DNA of 64,000 bases, from the NCBI GenBank assembly GCA_023525715.1, contig CM042014.1, positions 20,810,063 through 20,874,062 of the forward strand, written 5' to 3'. Source of the DNA: Cichorium intybus. Its lineage: Eukaryota; Streptophyta; Magnoliopsida; Asterales; Asteraceae. The position numbers and the translations under genes are program-made. Of the stretch, positions 40,630-51,998 are shown in pieces. Numbering within the stretch: position 1 is the stretch's first letter; each line of letters begins with the position of its first letter. The notes below the pieces were generated by a model, which saw only the letters and a program-made list of their open reading frames with translations, ran no database searches and was not told where the DNA came from.

Positions 40630-41834
40630 TTAGGAATTAACAACCCTACAATTCTTCCTAATCTCTCCAGCCGACCCCGTCAGTGGTTCTATGTTCCCCA
40701 TTTTAACCATTGAATTAGCAAAATCAGTAGAAAAAAGCTGCGGGTTTTTACTATAAGCCTCAACAAGACTTCGTGTAGTGGACACAGCCTGATCACTAGA
40801 ATACAGAAACTGATCAGACTCAAGAACTCCCCTTCCGTTAACCAAATTTTGAAAATAATGATTATCAAACAAATCCGTCGAGTTCCAGTCCAGCTGTGTT
40901 GTCCGGCTAACATCTCCATTCAACGGACACAAATTCTGTAGCCCCGTCACCATGTTGGCATCCAACATCGTACTATCGGGCCCATTTGTTCCCTGGAAAT
41001 TAAATAACCTATTTTGAAATGTAGCACAACTCGCTAACCCAATCGTATGCGCACCTACAATTTTCATCCCATTCACATCAGTATCAGTATCAGTATCAAT
41101 ATCAATATCAGTATCGCAAAACACAATATACCTGATAGGGACACGACGTCAGTTAGATTAAGTCCTACGGCTTGAAACTTGAGTGTGATGTTACCAACTG
41201 TCTCAAATGGTGCGGGTAGTTTTGAATTAGCTCCAGACTGATTGGACACGAGCCCATCGCGTCTTCCTAGTAACACCTTCCATGATGGTCCGCCACTCTG
41301 CGAATGATTTGCAGTCAGTTTTTTTTTTTTTTAAGTCGGGCAGGTTGTTATGATGCTTACCAAGAGAACCGAATCCCGGGCAGCTATGGCAAGAATGTCA
41401 GCACATGAAACTACACCACTACACGAGCTTTCCACAGCGGTTTTAATGGCGTCCACCACCTCGTACCCCCGGGCGGAATTGTTGTTTGGAAATGCGGTTT
41501 TCTCTCCGGTGATTCCGTCTAGTAGAATTGACGCATCACAACCCTGGTTTTTTCAAGGGTATGTAAGGAATTATGATGGATAATTACACATGGATTAATA
41601 ATTGATTAAAGTAGGACTTACGTTTACAAAGCAATCATGGAAGTGAAGTCGAAGTAAAGAAGCTGCCATTCTTGTTTCGGTTTTGATCGCGTTCATTACT
41701 TGTTTACGGACGATACTGAGAAGATTAGGGCATGATTTTGAGTAAAAAGTTGGTGTTAGTTGAGAGTTTGCAAGCAAACATAACATTGAGATGGTTATGA
41801 ACCATGGAAAGGTAATGTTGGTTGAGTTCTTCAT
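40630..41834 (-). CDS. Secreted class III peroxidase
   Basis: Four exons on the minus strand: 41834-41622, 41543-41361, 41297-41132 and 41054-40630, giving 987 nt and 328 aa, with the three-intron layout classic for plant peroxidases. A signal peptide (about residues 1-24, cleavage probably before QLTPTFY) sends it to the cell wall or apoplast. The distal haem site RLHFHDCF (about 62-69) supplies the catalytic Arg and His. The proximal His is in GAHTIGLASC. The GCDASILLD calcium loop and SCADILAIAARDSV are intact, and Cys residues for the four disulfides appear present. It oxidises phenolics with H2O2, as in lignin or suberin cross-linking. The specific substrate cannot be read from sequence. 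A TATA box lies about 70 bp upstream. Confidence 0.95.
41055..41131 (-). other. 77-bp peroxidase intron 3 carrying a hexanucleotide microsatellite
   Basis: Donor CAG|GTATATTG at 41132/41131, acceptor TTGTAG at 41055. Positions 41075-41115 are repeats of tatcag/tatcaa (minus strand GATACT/GATATT). About half of this near-minimal intron is repeat. Confidence 0.8.
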
Positions 41835-41902
41835 GAGTAGAAATGAGTGAGGTGTTCTTGAAGAGTAAAATGTTATGTGAATTGTAGTTGGAGAATTGCT
41901 AA

Positions 41903-41909
41903 ATTTATA
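41903..41909 (-). promoter_or_regulatory. TATA box of the peroxidase gene
   Basis: Minus strand TATAAAT about 70 nt upstream of the ATG at 41834, consistent with a leader of around 40 nt. Confidence 0.5.
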
Positions 41910-43790
41910 TCAAAGAGAGTGTCATATGATAGTTGGATATTAACAAAACAATTGAAACTATAGTGGTGTGATGTAAGGCGGCTGCATATTACAGAAAACA
42001 GAAAACTGCAAGTAGTAGGGTAAAAATCTGCATGAATTGAATCACTAGTGGTTTTTAATATTAGTAAAATGCATGGATTAGTTGGATAATAGTGGATACC
42101 TGTATCAGATTGTATAAAATATGTATGAATGTTGAACAAGTTCATGAATGAGAGTAAACTCAACCTTATGGTGGAGGTGGTAGGCAATGGCAATCCCTTA
42201 ATCTCCACTATTGAGCATCCACCACTAACATGTTTTTTTATGCATATTTTATGCCTAATATGAATCAACTTAACTATTAAGTGGCAGTTACCAACTTACC
42301 ATTACTAATTTTGTATTTTAAATTATTCTTAGGGTTATAACAATCTGGTAGTGTCTTGAAACAGAGGGCACTTCGAATACGTTTCTAACTCAACTTTTAA
42401 ACCTTTTTGATGTATAAATATTAAGATATTAAGGCTTACTTTGACTTGATCTCTTTCACTTTGTCCACATCTCCAGAAGGCATTTAAATTTATTTTTGAA
42501 TTTTAATAATTACAAATAATGTACGTTGTTGAATATAACTAAGTTCTTGCAATATGAGATTTTCAAAAGTTGACTGGCATATGAATTTTTTATTTTAACT
42601 TTAGAGTTTAGACTAAATGCCTCAAGAAAAAAACTTTTCTTAAAAAAGATCGCTAATAATAGTCTTGGAAAGCCATGTTATGATCAAGATTGGAGGATAG
42701 AAGAAGCAAATGAGTGGTATTAACCGTATCTAATAAGAGAAATGGGAAGTGGTAGATAGATGTATGAGTCAATGCTAGACAAATAAAAAATAAAATTGCA
42801 AATTAATTGCAACTTAAAAAACAACTAAATTACGTATCTTGAACCACATGATTTCAATGTCCTCTACCCGCACTTTGCACCAGAACAAAGTATTTTCAAT
42901 GTAATGTGATTTTTAATTTAATGTAACTTTTAATATAATATAATTTTCGATTTAATGTTAGTTCTAACTATCGTTGTTGTTAATTAACATAAAACTACTT
43001 CTTTGGACAAATTTTCAATTATTTTCAAAAAAGAGTAGTGTTTAATATTTCTTTTATTATAGAATAAGCATATTGTCAATAAATAATAAGATTCAATAAA
43101 GAATTGTATGATTTTGATTGTTTACAATGACAGACAACATACTACGAACTTGCAAGCCACCAGGTTGTAAAGAGTTTTTAACTGATATAAATCTTTAAAT
43201 TTATTTTTAAACACTTGTAGAGCTAAAAAAACACATGGTAGAATCTTTTGTAACTTTGGCATAAAAAACATGTTTCTGTAAGACATGGCAACCAACAAAT
43301 AGGGTTGGAATAGGATCATGATTAAGGCAAAGGGAAAGGGTTGAATATCTGTATGATGCAGCATGGGACAAATGGAATGTAAAAGATAAATATTTATCTT
43401 GAACCACATAATCTCAATGACTTGTATTATAAGAGATATAGAGATAGAGATATTTTTATGTTTTAACTACTGAAACTTCATCTTTTTATATTTTGACCAC
43501 CAAAAACTGTGCAATCAGGTAGGGATATTTTAGTCATTTTAACTTTTAAGGTCATTTTGATTGGATTTGGTGTAAATGACACCAAATTAGTAGTTAAGAG
43601 GCTATTCTCATTACAGTCTTGACTGAACGTCTACGTACAACTCTGAAAAGTTTAGGGCATGATGTTGACTAGACATCTGCTGTTAGCAAGATTTTGCAAT
43701 CAAATACAAGGTTAAAATGGTAATAAATCATACCAAAATTATCTTCAAATTTGAGTCTCAGCAGTCGAACTAAAACTTCTGCTGAAATTG
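41910..43790. other. Intergenic, AT-rich
   Basis: Upstream region of the peroxidase gene. Short ORFs lack any family resemblance. Two similar segments (cttgaaccacatgatttcaatg near 42839 and cttgaaccacataatctcaatg near 43399) suggest a small dispersed duplication. No gene recognised. Confidence 0.4.
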
Positions 43791-44564
43791 ATTATCTCCA
43801 ATAGCACTTGCAAATGACTTGCAATGTGACATGGCAGGTCCACCCCACCATTTCTACCTAAACCACTTTCACAATTTGCAAGTCTACTTGCAATGCCACA
43901 TCACCAATGTGGGACCCATTGTACAATTTAAAAACATTATTACTTTGTATTATTACATTTATTTATCAATTAGTATATTGCATCAATATATAAGAATATT
44001 TCATTTGTGATTAAGATATAAATTATAAATTATACAATATAGTAACAACAATATTTTGATTATTATATTTTAAGAACGGCAACCCACCCCAAATTTGAAG
44101 CCTATAGGATTCAAACATGGGACTACTCCTTTTGGAGTGCTAAATAAGTGATCACCACCAGGCCACCTTGGTGATGGTTTTTTATTACTAAATTGTATAT
44201 TTTGATTTTTTATCATAAATTATAAAAAATTTCTATTATTTGAATGTAAAATTATACAACTTGGGTATAAATCTACTATTTAAAGGTTTATTTTATATTA
44301 TTAAATCAAATTAAAGTAATTAAGTATTAAATTATATATTTTAATAATCGTCTTTTTAATTAGAAAAACAAATTACTATATTGATTTTAATTTCTGGATG
44401 AGTTTAAATGATTAAGATATGTATTATTAATTATAAAGTAGTAGTTGATGTGTAAGTGGGGACCACTTCTAAAAAGTCTGTAATTATATTGATGTAAAAG
44501 GCATTTGCAAAATGGCATGGCACAAATGCAAGGATTTTGTTATTGGATCGGTAGAGATGCCCTT
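43791..44564. mobile_element. Degenerate MITE with attatctccaata-type inverted ends
   Basis: The left end attatctccaatagcacttgcaa and the reverse complement of the right end (gggcatctctac...ccaata...cttgca...catggca) share interrupted blocks over about 50 bp, typical of old plant MITEs starting GGCATCTCCAA. The 770-bp AT-rich interior contains a SINE-like sequence. No duplication was confirmed. Confidence 0.4.
44076..44178 (-). mobile_element. tRNA-derived SINE head
   Basis: The minus strand shows a box-A-like GGTGGCCTGGTGGTGATC and, about 40 nt later, a box-B-like TGTTTGAATCC. These resemble RNA polymerase III promoter boxes, but there is no tRNA cloverleaf. It lies inside the MITE above. 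Ends are uncertain. Confidence 0.5.
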
Positions 44565-44726
44565 AACCAGTTAGCTAATAAACCTACAAAAAGTTCTACT
44601 TCATACTTAAACACAATGGCAGTAATAAACTTCAATAATCTTAGAAATAGCTAATAGATTAAATAAATTTTAAAAACTCGTATGTACAAAATGTATCGAG
44701 TACCTGATTAAGATTTCAAAAGTCTT

Positions 44727-46871
44727 TCATTGGTCAATATTTGATCCATTAGCATCCGAATCTTGAAGCATGGTAAATCCATCCATAATAACCGAATCCA
44801 AATCATAAAAAATCTCCAAATCTGCAATATCATCCGTTAATCTTCTCAGCATTTGATATATCTCATGATTCTGAGTATGTGAATGATCATCAGCATTAAA
44901 CGCATGCAACTTATTCTGAACTTCAATCCAACTCCAACCTGGAACCTTCTTCACCCCCTTCTCTTTCATACACCTCTTCAAAACAGCAACTTCATCCCAC
45001 TTTCCAAGATGTCCATACAAATCACAAAGAAGAACATAACTACAATGCTCATACGGTTCTGATTTCAACAAAAAATCCGCCACTTCCATTGCCAATTCAA
45101 CATCACCACATAATCTACAACCCCCCAATAGAGTTTTCCACACCATTGCATTAGGTTGAAATGGCATGGATCCAACTAACTCTTTTGCCTCTTTGAGACG
45201 TGTAGCGCGTCCAAGTAAATCAACCACACAAGCATAATGTTCCATTCGAGGTGAAATCCCATAATCAGATTCCATGTTTTTCAAAAAGTTGTATCCTTTT
45301 TCAACCAAACCGATGTGACTACATGCTGTTAATACTGCAACAAATGTTATATGATCCACTTTCACTTTTCTTTCACTCATTTGAGAGAAAAGATCCAGTG
45401 CAACATGACCTTGGCCATCTTGGGCATATGCAAACATGATTGAGTTCCAAGTAACCGAGTTTTGTTTATGGGAAGTTTCAAAGGATCTTCTTGCATCCTC
45501 AATGACCCCACACTTAGAGTACATAACTACCAAAGAGCTGGTTACAAATTCGTTAGACTCAAAACCTGATCTGATGGTCAAAGTATGGATTTGTTGACCC
45601 AACTGTAAGGTTGCCAGATCAGCACAAGATCTAAGGACTGCAGAAAACGCATAATAATCCATCCCTATGTTTCCAGATTGCATTATTTGAAAAAGTTTCA
45701 AGGCATTTTCACTAAACCCGTGTTGTGAAAGTCCTGTTAGCATTGAGTTCCAAGAAACTCGGTCTTTGAACTCCATGTTCTGGAATATTCTTATGGCATA
45801 TTCCATATAGTTTCCGGAAGGTTCACTAAACATAGCCATTAATGAATTAGAAATTGGTGTGGAATGTTCGACTCCCTTTTTAATTACCAATGCATGTAGA
45901 GATAGTCCTTGATTCTGAATTTCTTCTTCAAAGCAAGAACTTATCAGGCTAGTGTAAGTATAAATGTCAGGTTCAAATCCTGATATTTGCATCTCAGAGA
46001 AAAGATTAAAAGCAAGGACTCGTTCATCATGTTCCAAGCAAGCTGCCAGCATGGCATTCCAAGACACAATGTCCCGAAAGTCATCTCCACCATCAAATAC
46101 CCTCTTGGCATCTTCAATTGACCCACACTTGGAGTAAGCACTGATTGTAGCATTGAGTACAGAGCTATCAGATTCCATACCATGTTTTATGATCGCACAG
46201 TGGACTTGCATTGTAAGCTCATAGAAGTCAGGGCTATCAAACAATGTTAGAATTGGTGAAAATGTGCCATCATCTAACCTTACACCTTCCATATGCATCG
46301 ATTTGAATAGCTGAAAAGAATTCATACGGTCACCGGTTTCAACATACCCTGAAATTAGAGCATTCCATGACACAGAATTACGATTAGGCATGCAATTAAA
46401 ACACTTATGTGCATCCATCACTCCACCACATTTTGCATACATGTCCAACAGAGCACTGCCTGAGTATACATTTTCCTCATACCCCGTCTTAACGATACTC
46501 GCATGCACTTGCTGCCCAGCAAAGAGACAGTCATTAGAAGCGATACCCTTGAGTATGCTACCAAAGGTGTACCCATCAAAGCAAAACCCAGAACGTTTCA
46601 TACGTATTAGAACCTCCCACGCGCTCTCAAGGTCCCCATAGTTCACGTAACCAGCGATTAGAGAGTTCCAAGAAACAGTGTCTTTTTGAGGAATTTCGTC
46701 GAACAGCTTGAGGGCAGTTAGCAAATTTCGGCATTTTAAATAACCTCCTAATAGATTGTTGGCAGTGTAAGTATCCCCGAAAGTTCCTAACTTGACAATA
46801 TGACTATGGTTTGACCCAAGAGTCAACAAAGCAGACACAGAAGTCTCGACGATGCTGCGTAATGGACTCAT
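44727..46871 (-). CDS. Pentatricopeptide repeat protein, PLS class with E domain (At3g25970-like)
   Basis: Intronless 714-aa ORF. Tandem 31-36-residue PPR motifs run through most of the protein. Typical lines are DTVSWNSLIAGYVNYGD, NVYSGSALLDMYAKCGG, NSVSWNALISGYVETGD and EFVTSSLVVMYSKCGVIEDA. The C-terminus carries the E motif (NAMVWKTLLGGCRLCGD..., then VKKVPGWSWIEVQNKLHAF) but stops without a DYW deaminase domain. E-class PPRs bind single organellar transcripts and usually support C-to-U editing by recruiting a separate deaminase. Remembered similarity to Arabidopsis At3g25970 is strong along the whole length, with a slightly different N-terminus. Location (mitochondrion or plastid) and RNA target cannot be read directly. 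The start is the first Met of the frame; an out-of-frame ATG lies 4 nt upstream. Confidence 0.93.
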   Translation of the reverse strand: MSPLRSIVETSVSALLTLGSNHSHIVKLGTFGDTYTANNLLGGYLKCRNLLTALKLFDEIPQKDTVSWNSLIAGYVNYGDLESAWEVLIRMKRSGFCFDGYTFGSILKGIASNDCLFAGQQVHASIVKTGYEENVYSGSALLDMYAKCGGVMDAHKCFNCMPNRNSVSWNALISGYVETGDRMNSFQLFKSMHMEGVRLDDGTFSPILTLFDSPDFYELTMQVHCAIIKHGMESDSSVLNATISAYSKCGSIEDAKRVFDGGDDFRDIVSWNAMLAACLEHDERVLAFNLFSEMQISGFEPDIYTYTSLISSCFEEEIQNQGLSLHALVIKKGVEHSTPISNSLMAMFSEPSGNYMEYAIRIFQNMEFKDRVSWNSMLTGLSQHGFSENALKLFQIMQSGNIGMDYYAFSAVLRSCADLATLQLGQQIHTLTIRSGFESNEFVTSSLVVMYSKCGVIEDARRSFETSHKQNSVTWNSIMFAYAQDGQGHVALDLFSQMSERKVKVDHITFVAVLTACSHIGLVEKGYNFLKNMESDYGISPRMEHYACVVDLLGRATRLKEAKELVGSMPFQPNAMVWKTLLGGCRLCGDVELAMEVADFLLKSEPYEHCSYVLLCDLYGHLGKWDEVAVLKRCMKEKGVKKVPGWSWIEVQNKLHAFNADDHSHTQNHEIYQMLRRLTDDIADLEIFYDLDSVIMDGFTMLQDSDANGSNIDQ

Positions 46872-47206
46872 TCATGGGCAAGCGGATGGCCTTCATCGTG
46901 CCATTTTACACTAATTTATTAATTCGGGGTTGCATAAAACGGAGGAAACAGAGGTCTCAACTTCTCTCAGATGATTGTGTTTATGAAATAAGATACAAAC
47001 TCGACTTGAATTAGGGCAAGGTTTGGTAATAATCAGGAAAATGGAGGGAGGGATTGGTAATAGTCAAGGCTGTGATTGATTAATAAACATGGATATTGTA
47101 AAAAAAAACATTATAATTTTTTATTGGATGTGCTAAAGACCTGAATTTATTCTTATAATGTGTTTTCGAGTCCGATTTAACCAAAATTTTTTTGAAGGAA
47201 AGTGGA
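46872..47206. other. Intergenic upstream of the PPR gene
   Basis: Short leader/promoter stretch of the PPR gene. No clear TATA box and no other feature seen. Confidence 0.35.
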
Positions 47207-48166
47207 ATTTAGGGGCGGTAATTTTTGACACGATTCAAAACAGGACACAAACCCTACACAAAAATAAATCAGTTTGAGTTGAGTTTTCTGACCCGCCAAC
47301 CGATTTATTATATGAGTCGTGTTCGGGTTCATATGTGGGTTCATGGGTCAACCCGTATAATATATATTACATTTAAAAATAAAAATTTTAATATTTTTAA
47401 TTAAATTTTCTATTTTTAGATTTTCGGGTACATTTACCCTTTAAGTTTAGATCTTTGAGTTTTTCTCCAATTACGACTTAGTCTCTTACTCCGTCTAGTG
47501 AACACAATACAGTCGTTTATATAATTGCGGTCATGTATTTGGATATGTTTATTTGTTAATACTTAAATTTTTTGGAAACGGCAAACGATATATAAGCGGA
47601 AGCCTCACCCGAATATTTCACAGGTGACCCCGAGTTCGAGCTCCGCAAAGCGGGCAAACCCAGCCCCCAAGGGGATTTCCAAGGAAAAATCTCCACATGT
47701 GCCCATATGAGGTGTGAGACAATTACGCTTTTGCAACGCTTCCAATGGGAGTCGAACTCACAACCTGCAGCCCACATGGGTAAAAACCCGGTGCATCACT
47801 ACCAGCTAAGCTGGAGATCACTTGCGTTAATACTTAAATTTGAATATGTTTATTTGATATATCTTTGCATAAATGTTTTTAATTTTCCTTTCTAGGTATT
47901 TGATGTGTTAATAAGTTTTCTTCTCTAATTTTCAAGATTTAAACATTCATGACCCACACCCGAATTTGACCCATGAACCCGAATATGACCCACGAACTAG
48001 AATTTGACCCACGAACCCATATAATTAATGGGTTACGCAGGTCATGTCCGATTAGATATATACAAGTTAGGGTTGAAGAAGTTAACACGAATAACTATAC
48101 GGGTCGTGTCCAGGTTGGAGTCTCTGACCCGCCAACCCGAATCCATCCCAATTGCCACCCCTAAAT
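47207..48166. mobile_element. hAT-like MITE interrupted by a SINE
   Basis: Terminal inverted repeats atttaggggcggtaatt (47207 on) and, at the right end, attgccacccctaaat (to 48166) match with two differences. Flanks aagtgga and tagtgga match at 6 of 7 bases, near the 8-bp duplication of hAT elements. Both halves are rich in gacccg/cgggt motifs. Without the SINE and one duplication it is about 690 bp. No transposase. Confidence 0.7.
47571..47825 (-). mobile_element. tRNA-related SINE with 16-bp target duplication
   Basis: Flanked by the perfect 16-bp repeat gttaatacttaaattt (47555-47570 and 47826-47841). The minus strand begins with a tRNA-like head: box A about TTAGCTGGTAGTGA and box B GAGTTCGACTCCC, roughly 45 nt apart. 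A second gttcga-type box lies on the plus strand at 47634. About 255 bp; the 3' tail is a short A run. It sits inside the MITE 47207-48166, so it inserted later. Confidence 0.8.
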
Positions 48167-48640
48167 TAGTGGATGAAACCAAACCAAGGAAGAATGTTTA
48201 CTATTCTTAGGTTTTTTTTAATGGAATGATCTGGAAAGAAGAGAAAAATAAAAGAATGAGTATTTTCCTCTCTAACTTTCTTATTTTGAAAGAAAAGAAT
48301 TGACTATTAAAAATAAGACTTTAATGTAATTTATTTTCTCTCCAACTCGACTCGGAAACACATAAAATATTTATTTCATTTTATTTTTTCCTAACTCGCG
48401 AACACGAAAATACAATTTCTTGTCTATTTCTCTTCCCTTTATTTCTCTCTGTTTTTTCGTTCCCCTTTTTATTTTCTTTGCTAAAACTCGGGAATATTTA
48501 CTATCAATATGGGTTCATTTCATTTTTTCTCAATTCGAGAACACGAAAATACAATTGTATGTCTATTTCTCTTCGTTTTTCCTTTCCCTTTCTTTTTTTT
48601 CTTTGCTAAAACTCTGGAACATGGTGTTAAATCTAAAATA
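48167..48640. repeat. Two diverged copies of a ~140-bp unit
   Basis: gaacacgaaaatacaatt followed by gtctatttctcttc and ctttgctaaaactc occurs near 48402-48490 and again near 48540-48613. Non-coding, pyrimidine-rich. Confidence 0.65.
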
Positions 48641-48644
48641 AATC

Positions 48645-49425
48645 ACTATAAAGACAAGTAGTTCAATGATTTTTTTAACAAATTTGATGTTTTGTTACAC
48701 TTTTAAGTTGTTTTTTTTAAATTCTATTGAAATCAGACCATTATGGTTTTGCCTTATCATATCATTCAACTATTGTCTTTTTATATATCATATTTGAAGT
48801 ATACATTATGTTCAAAAATGGCCTAATGGTTCATCGATATTTTTTGAACTTAATAATGTATATAAAGACAAGTAGTTCAATGATTTTTTAACAAATTTGA
48901 TGATTTGTTACCCTTTTAAGTTATTTTTTTAAATTCTATTGAAATCAGACCATTATGGGTTTGCCTTATTTCTTTTTCTAAAAAAATCGTTCATATCTTC
49001 AAAAACTTGTATCGCACTTATTATTTATTTTTTCTAATTTGTAAGATTTATTTTTTATTCGACAAAATATAATATATCAAAAATCATAATTTTTTGATAA
49101 AAATTATTAGGTAAATGACTTAAACGGATAATGAAGCATCGAATTTGTTCAAAAAATGTCTCTCAAGTTTTATAAGTCCAGAAAATATCATTCAACTATT
49201 TTCTTTGCACATATTATATAATCGAAGTGCACATTATATTCAAAAATTACTTAATGGTTCAATGCTATTTTTTGAACTTATAATGTGTATAAAGACAAAT
49301 TATTCAATGATATTTTTTTGAAAAAAATTGATATTTGATTATCCTTTTAAGTTATTTTTTCAAAATCCTATCAAGATCAGATCATTATGGTTTTGTCTTG
49401 TTTCTTTTTCAAAAAAAAACCGTTC
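48645..49425. repeat. Three diverged copies of a ~200-400 bp repeat
   Basis: The series ataaagacaagtagttcaatg, taagttRttttttt, aaatcagaccattatgg occurs at about 48649-48757, 48854-48965 and (more diverged) 49289-49395. The intervening ttgaacttataatgtgtataaag segment recurs as well. Non-coding. Confidence 0.7.
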
Positions 49426-49989
49426 ATATCTTAAAAAAAAATTATATTGCGCTTGTTATTTATTTTTTCTAATTTATAATATTTATCTTTTATTCAAAAA
49501 AATATAATATATCGAAGTTATGTTTTTTTTATTCATAAATTTTTAAACCATAATATTTTATTTTTCTTTTAAACTCCATTTGGTCTCGGTTCTTTCTTTT
49601 TAATGAGAAACCATTTTTCGATTTCTAGGATTTAGATTCAGTTTTAACAGCGTAGCCTAGTTTTATTCTCATAATCATATTATTCCAATTCAAAAAAAAA
49701 AAAAAAAATTTAGGGTTCATACGCTTCTTGAGTTTATTGTACTGTCAGCGTTTTTCTTTCTCAGTTACGTTCCGATTTCGCTCTCACGTGAAGACTTTGA
49801 GATATCCAGTCTTCTTAATCCCTCTGCTGGAAATTTTCAATCATTGGGTGCTTACTTGCGAATTAGCTTCTAGGTTTCGATGTACAACATTTACTGCCCA
49901 ATTGCCCCTAATAATCACGAATTTTCCTAGTAATTGGTCCTTAACTGCTTCGAAATTATTGTATAGAATAACGGAACAAGGATCAAAAA
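49426..49989 (+). promoter_or_regulatory. Promoter and 5' leader region of RH41
   Basis: AT-rich DNA with an A17 tract at about 49692-49708. The balanced-composition stretch 49710-49989 probably is the transcribed leader. The 137-codon ORF across it (49728-50141) has no family resemblance and runs into intron 1. Confidence 0.4.
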
Positions 49990-51998
49990 ATGTTAGCAGC
50001 ACCAGACTCTGTAGAAACTTCAGGTATGGGCTTTTATCAGTTATCATTGAACTTACTGTTTTGTCAGGCATAACTCATCGAATTCAATTTAAGATTCTAC
50101 CTTGTCCATTGATCAACGGTTATAGCTGGCTCAGTCCATAAAATTCAGACTATTAAAAAGCCATTTTCCTATGTCTTATGATTATGTTGAATGTTCAGTA
50201 ATTATATAATGTCCCGTTCCACTCTTACACGCGTAGGAAAATGTGATTAACTTTGGTTTTTCACGTCAATCTTGAACCTTCCAAGTTCCAAATTCAAAGT
50301 TGTTTTGGATCATGCCGCAACGTGAACCAACATTTTCTGATTTGAGAACCCAAATCGCATATCAGATTTCAAAGTTGCAAAATTAACCTATACCTTGTTC
50401 TTAGTCTTGAATTTCTGCTAAACTCGTTTATTCCGGTTTCTTTGTTAGTTTCTCCTGCAGCTGATGATGTGAAAAGATACAGAATTCAACAAAGAGAAGC
50501 TCAACCAGGAGAGCCTCAATGCATAGAATGTGGCCGATATGGAGAATATATATGTGATGAGACTGATGATGATGTTTGCAGCCTTGAATGTAAGAAAAAT
50601 CTCTTGCTTAAAATCAAAGAACCTAAGTTGCCAACTAGTCTCACACTTCCTCCTGTAAGAATACCCACAAGTGATGAATGCTTTTATGTTCATGATGGTA
50701 ATAATAAATCAGAGACTCAGCCATTAACCACCAACCAAACCAAATCAATTAGAGCCAAATTTGAGATTGCAGTAAAAGGTAACCATGTTCCAGCTCCAGT
50801 ATTGTCTTTTGCTCATTGTAATCTCCCTCAAAAGCTCCTACACAACATAGAATCTGCAGGGTATGAAATCCCAACACCTGTTCAAATGCAAGCAATTCCT
50901 GCTGCTTTAAAGGGTCAAAGCCTGCTTGTTTCAGCTGAAACCGGTTCAGGAAAAACCGCATCTTATTTACTTCCCATAATCTCGTACTGTACAAATTTCA
51001 GAAAAGAGCTCTCTGTAGACCAGAAAAAACCATTAGTAATGGTGCTAACACCAACTAGGGAGCTTTCCATACAAGTAGAAGAACAAGCTAAAATACTCGG
51101 TAAAGGCCTGCCTTTTAAAACAGCATTAGTGGTAGGTGGTGATGCAATGCCTAGACAAATTCATCGTATACAAAACGGAATAGAAATGATTGTCGGTACA
51201 CCTGGCAGACTTATAGATCTTTTAACCAAATACAACATCGAACTTGACAGTGTCTCGATTCTAGTTATAGATGAAGTCGACTGCATGCTTCAAAAGGGGT
51301 TCCGTGAACAAGTGATGCAGATTTACAGAGCTTTATCACAACCTCAAGTGTTATTATATTCTGCAACTGTTCCAGTTGAAGTAGAAAAAATGGCGACTCA
51401 ATTAGCAAAAGAGATGAATGTGATCACTGTTGGAAAGGTAAACAAGGCGAATGAGTCAGTGAAACAGGTGGCTATATGGGTCGAGTCGAAAAAAAAGAAA
51501 CAAAAGCTTTTTGAGATATTTGGTAGCTCACAGCATTTTAAGCCACCTGTAATAGTGTTTGTGGGTTCGAGAGTTGGGGCGGATCTTCTGTGTGAGGCTA
51601 TACGGGTTACCACGGGGTTAAAAGCTTTGGCTATTCATGGAGAGAAGAGTATGAAAGAAAGAAGAGAGGTTTTGAGTTTGTTTTTGTTAGGTGAAGTGGA
51701 GGTTGTTGTGGCGACTGGGATATTGGGAAGAGGGATTGATGTTTTGCATGTGAGACAAGTGATTGTGTTTGATATGCCAAATTCGATTAAGGAGTATGTT
51801 CATCAGATTGGTAGAGCATCCAGAATGGGAGTGGAGGGTAATTCCATTGTGTTTGTTAATGAGGAGAATAAGAAGTTGTTTCCAGAGTTGATTGGAATCT
51901 TGAAATCATCTGGGGCTGTTATACCTCGGGAAATTAGCAATTCTAGGTATTTGACAGCTGGCAACAGGGACAACAGAAAAAGAAAGGCCGGTTGGTGA
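49990..51998 (+). CDS. RH41: DEAD-box ATP-dependent RNA helicase 41 (HIT zinc finger)
   Basis: Two exons, 49990-50023 (ATG plus 10 codons and 1 nt) and 50449-51998, giving 527 aa. The first exon encodes MLAAPDSVETS and joins VSPAADDVKRY in phase. An N-terminal HIT-type zinc finger (Cys 36, 39, 47, 55, 59) precedes the helicase core. Core motifs in order are the Q motif (GYEIPTPVQMQAIP), motif I AETGSGKT, PTRELS, TPGRL, motif II as DEVD, SAT, the GRGID motif V and HQIGRASRMG motif VI. The zf-HIT plus DEVD combination is typical of the RH41/DDX59 group rather than a defect. It should unwind RNA; the biological target is not established from sequence. The C-terminus is basic (RDNRKRKAGW). Confidence 0.93.

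Noticed and set aside
41873..42268. 131-codon ORF upstream of the peroxidase
   Set aside because: Covers the promoter and leader, low complexity, with no recognisable domain.
47556..47815. tRNA-like boxes suggesting a tRNA gene
   Set aside because: No complete cloverleaf or acceptor stem. The long flanking duplication and 255-bp length show a SINE.
50442..50448. Non-ATG (TTG) start for RH41
   Set aside because: It is an intron end. A clean ATG exon at 49990-50023 joins in phase.
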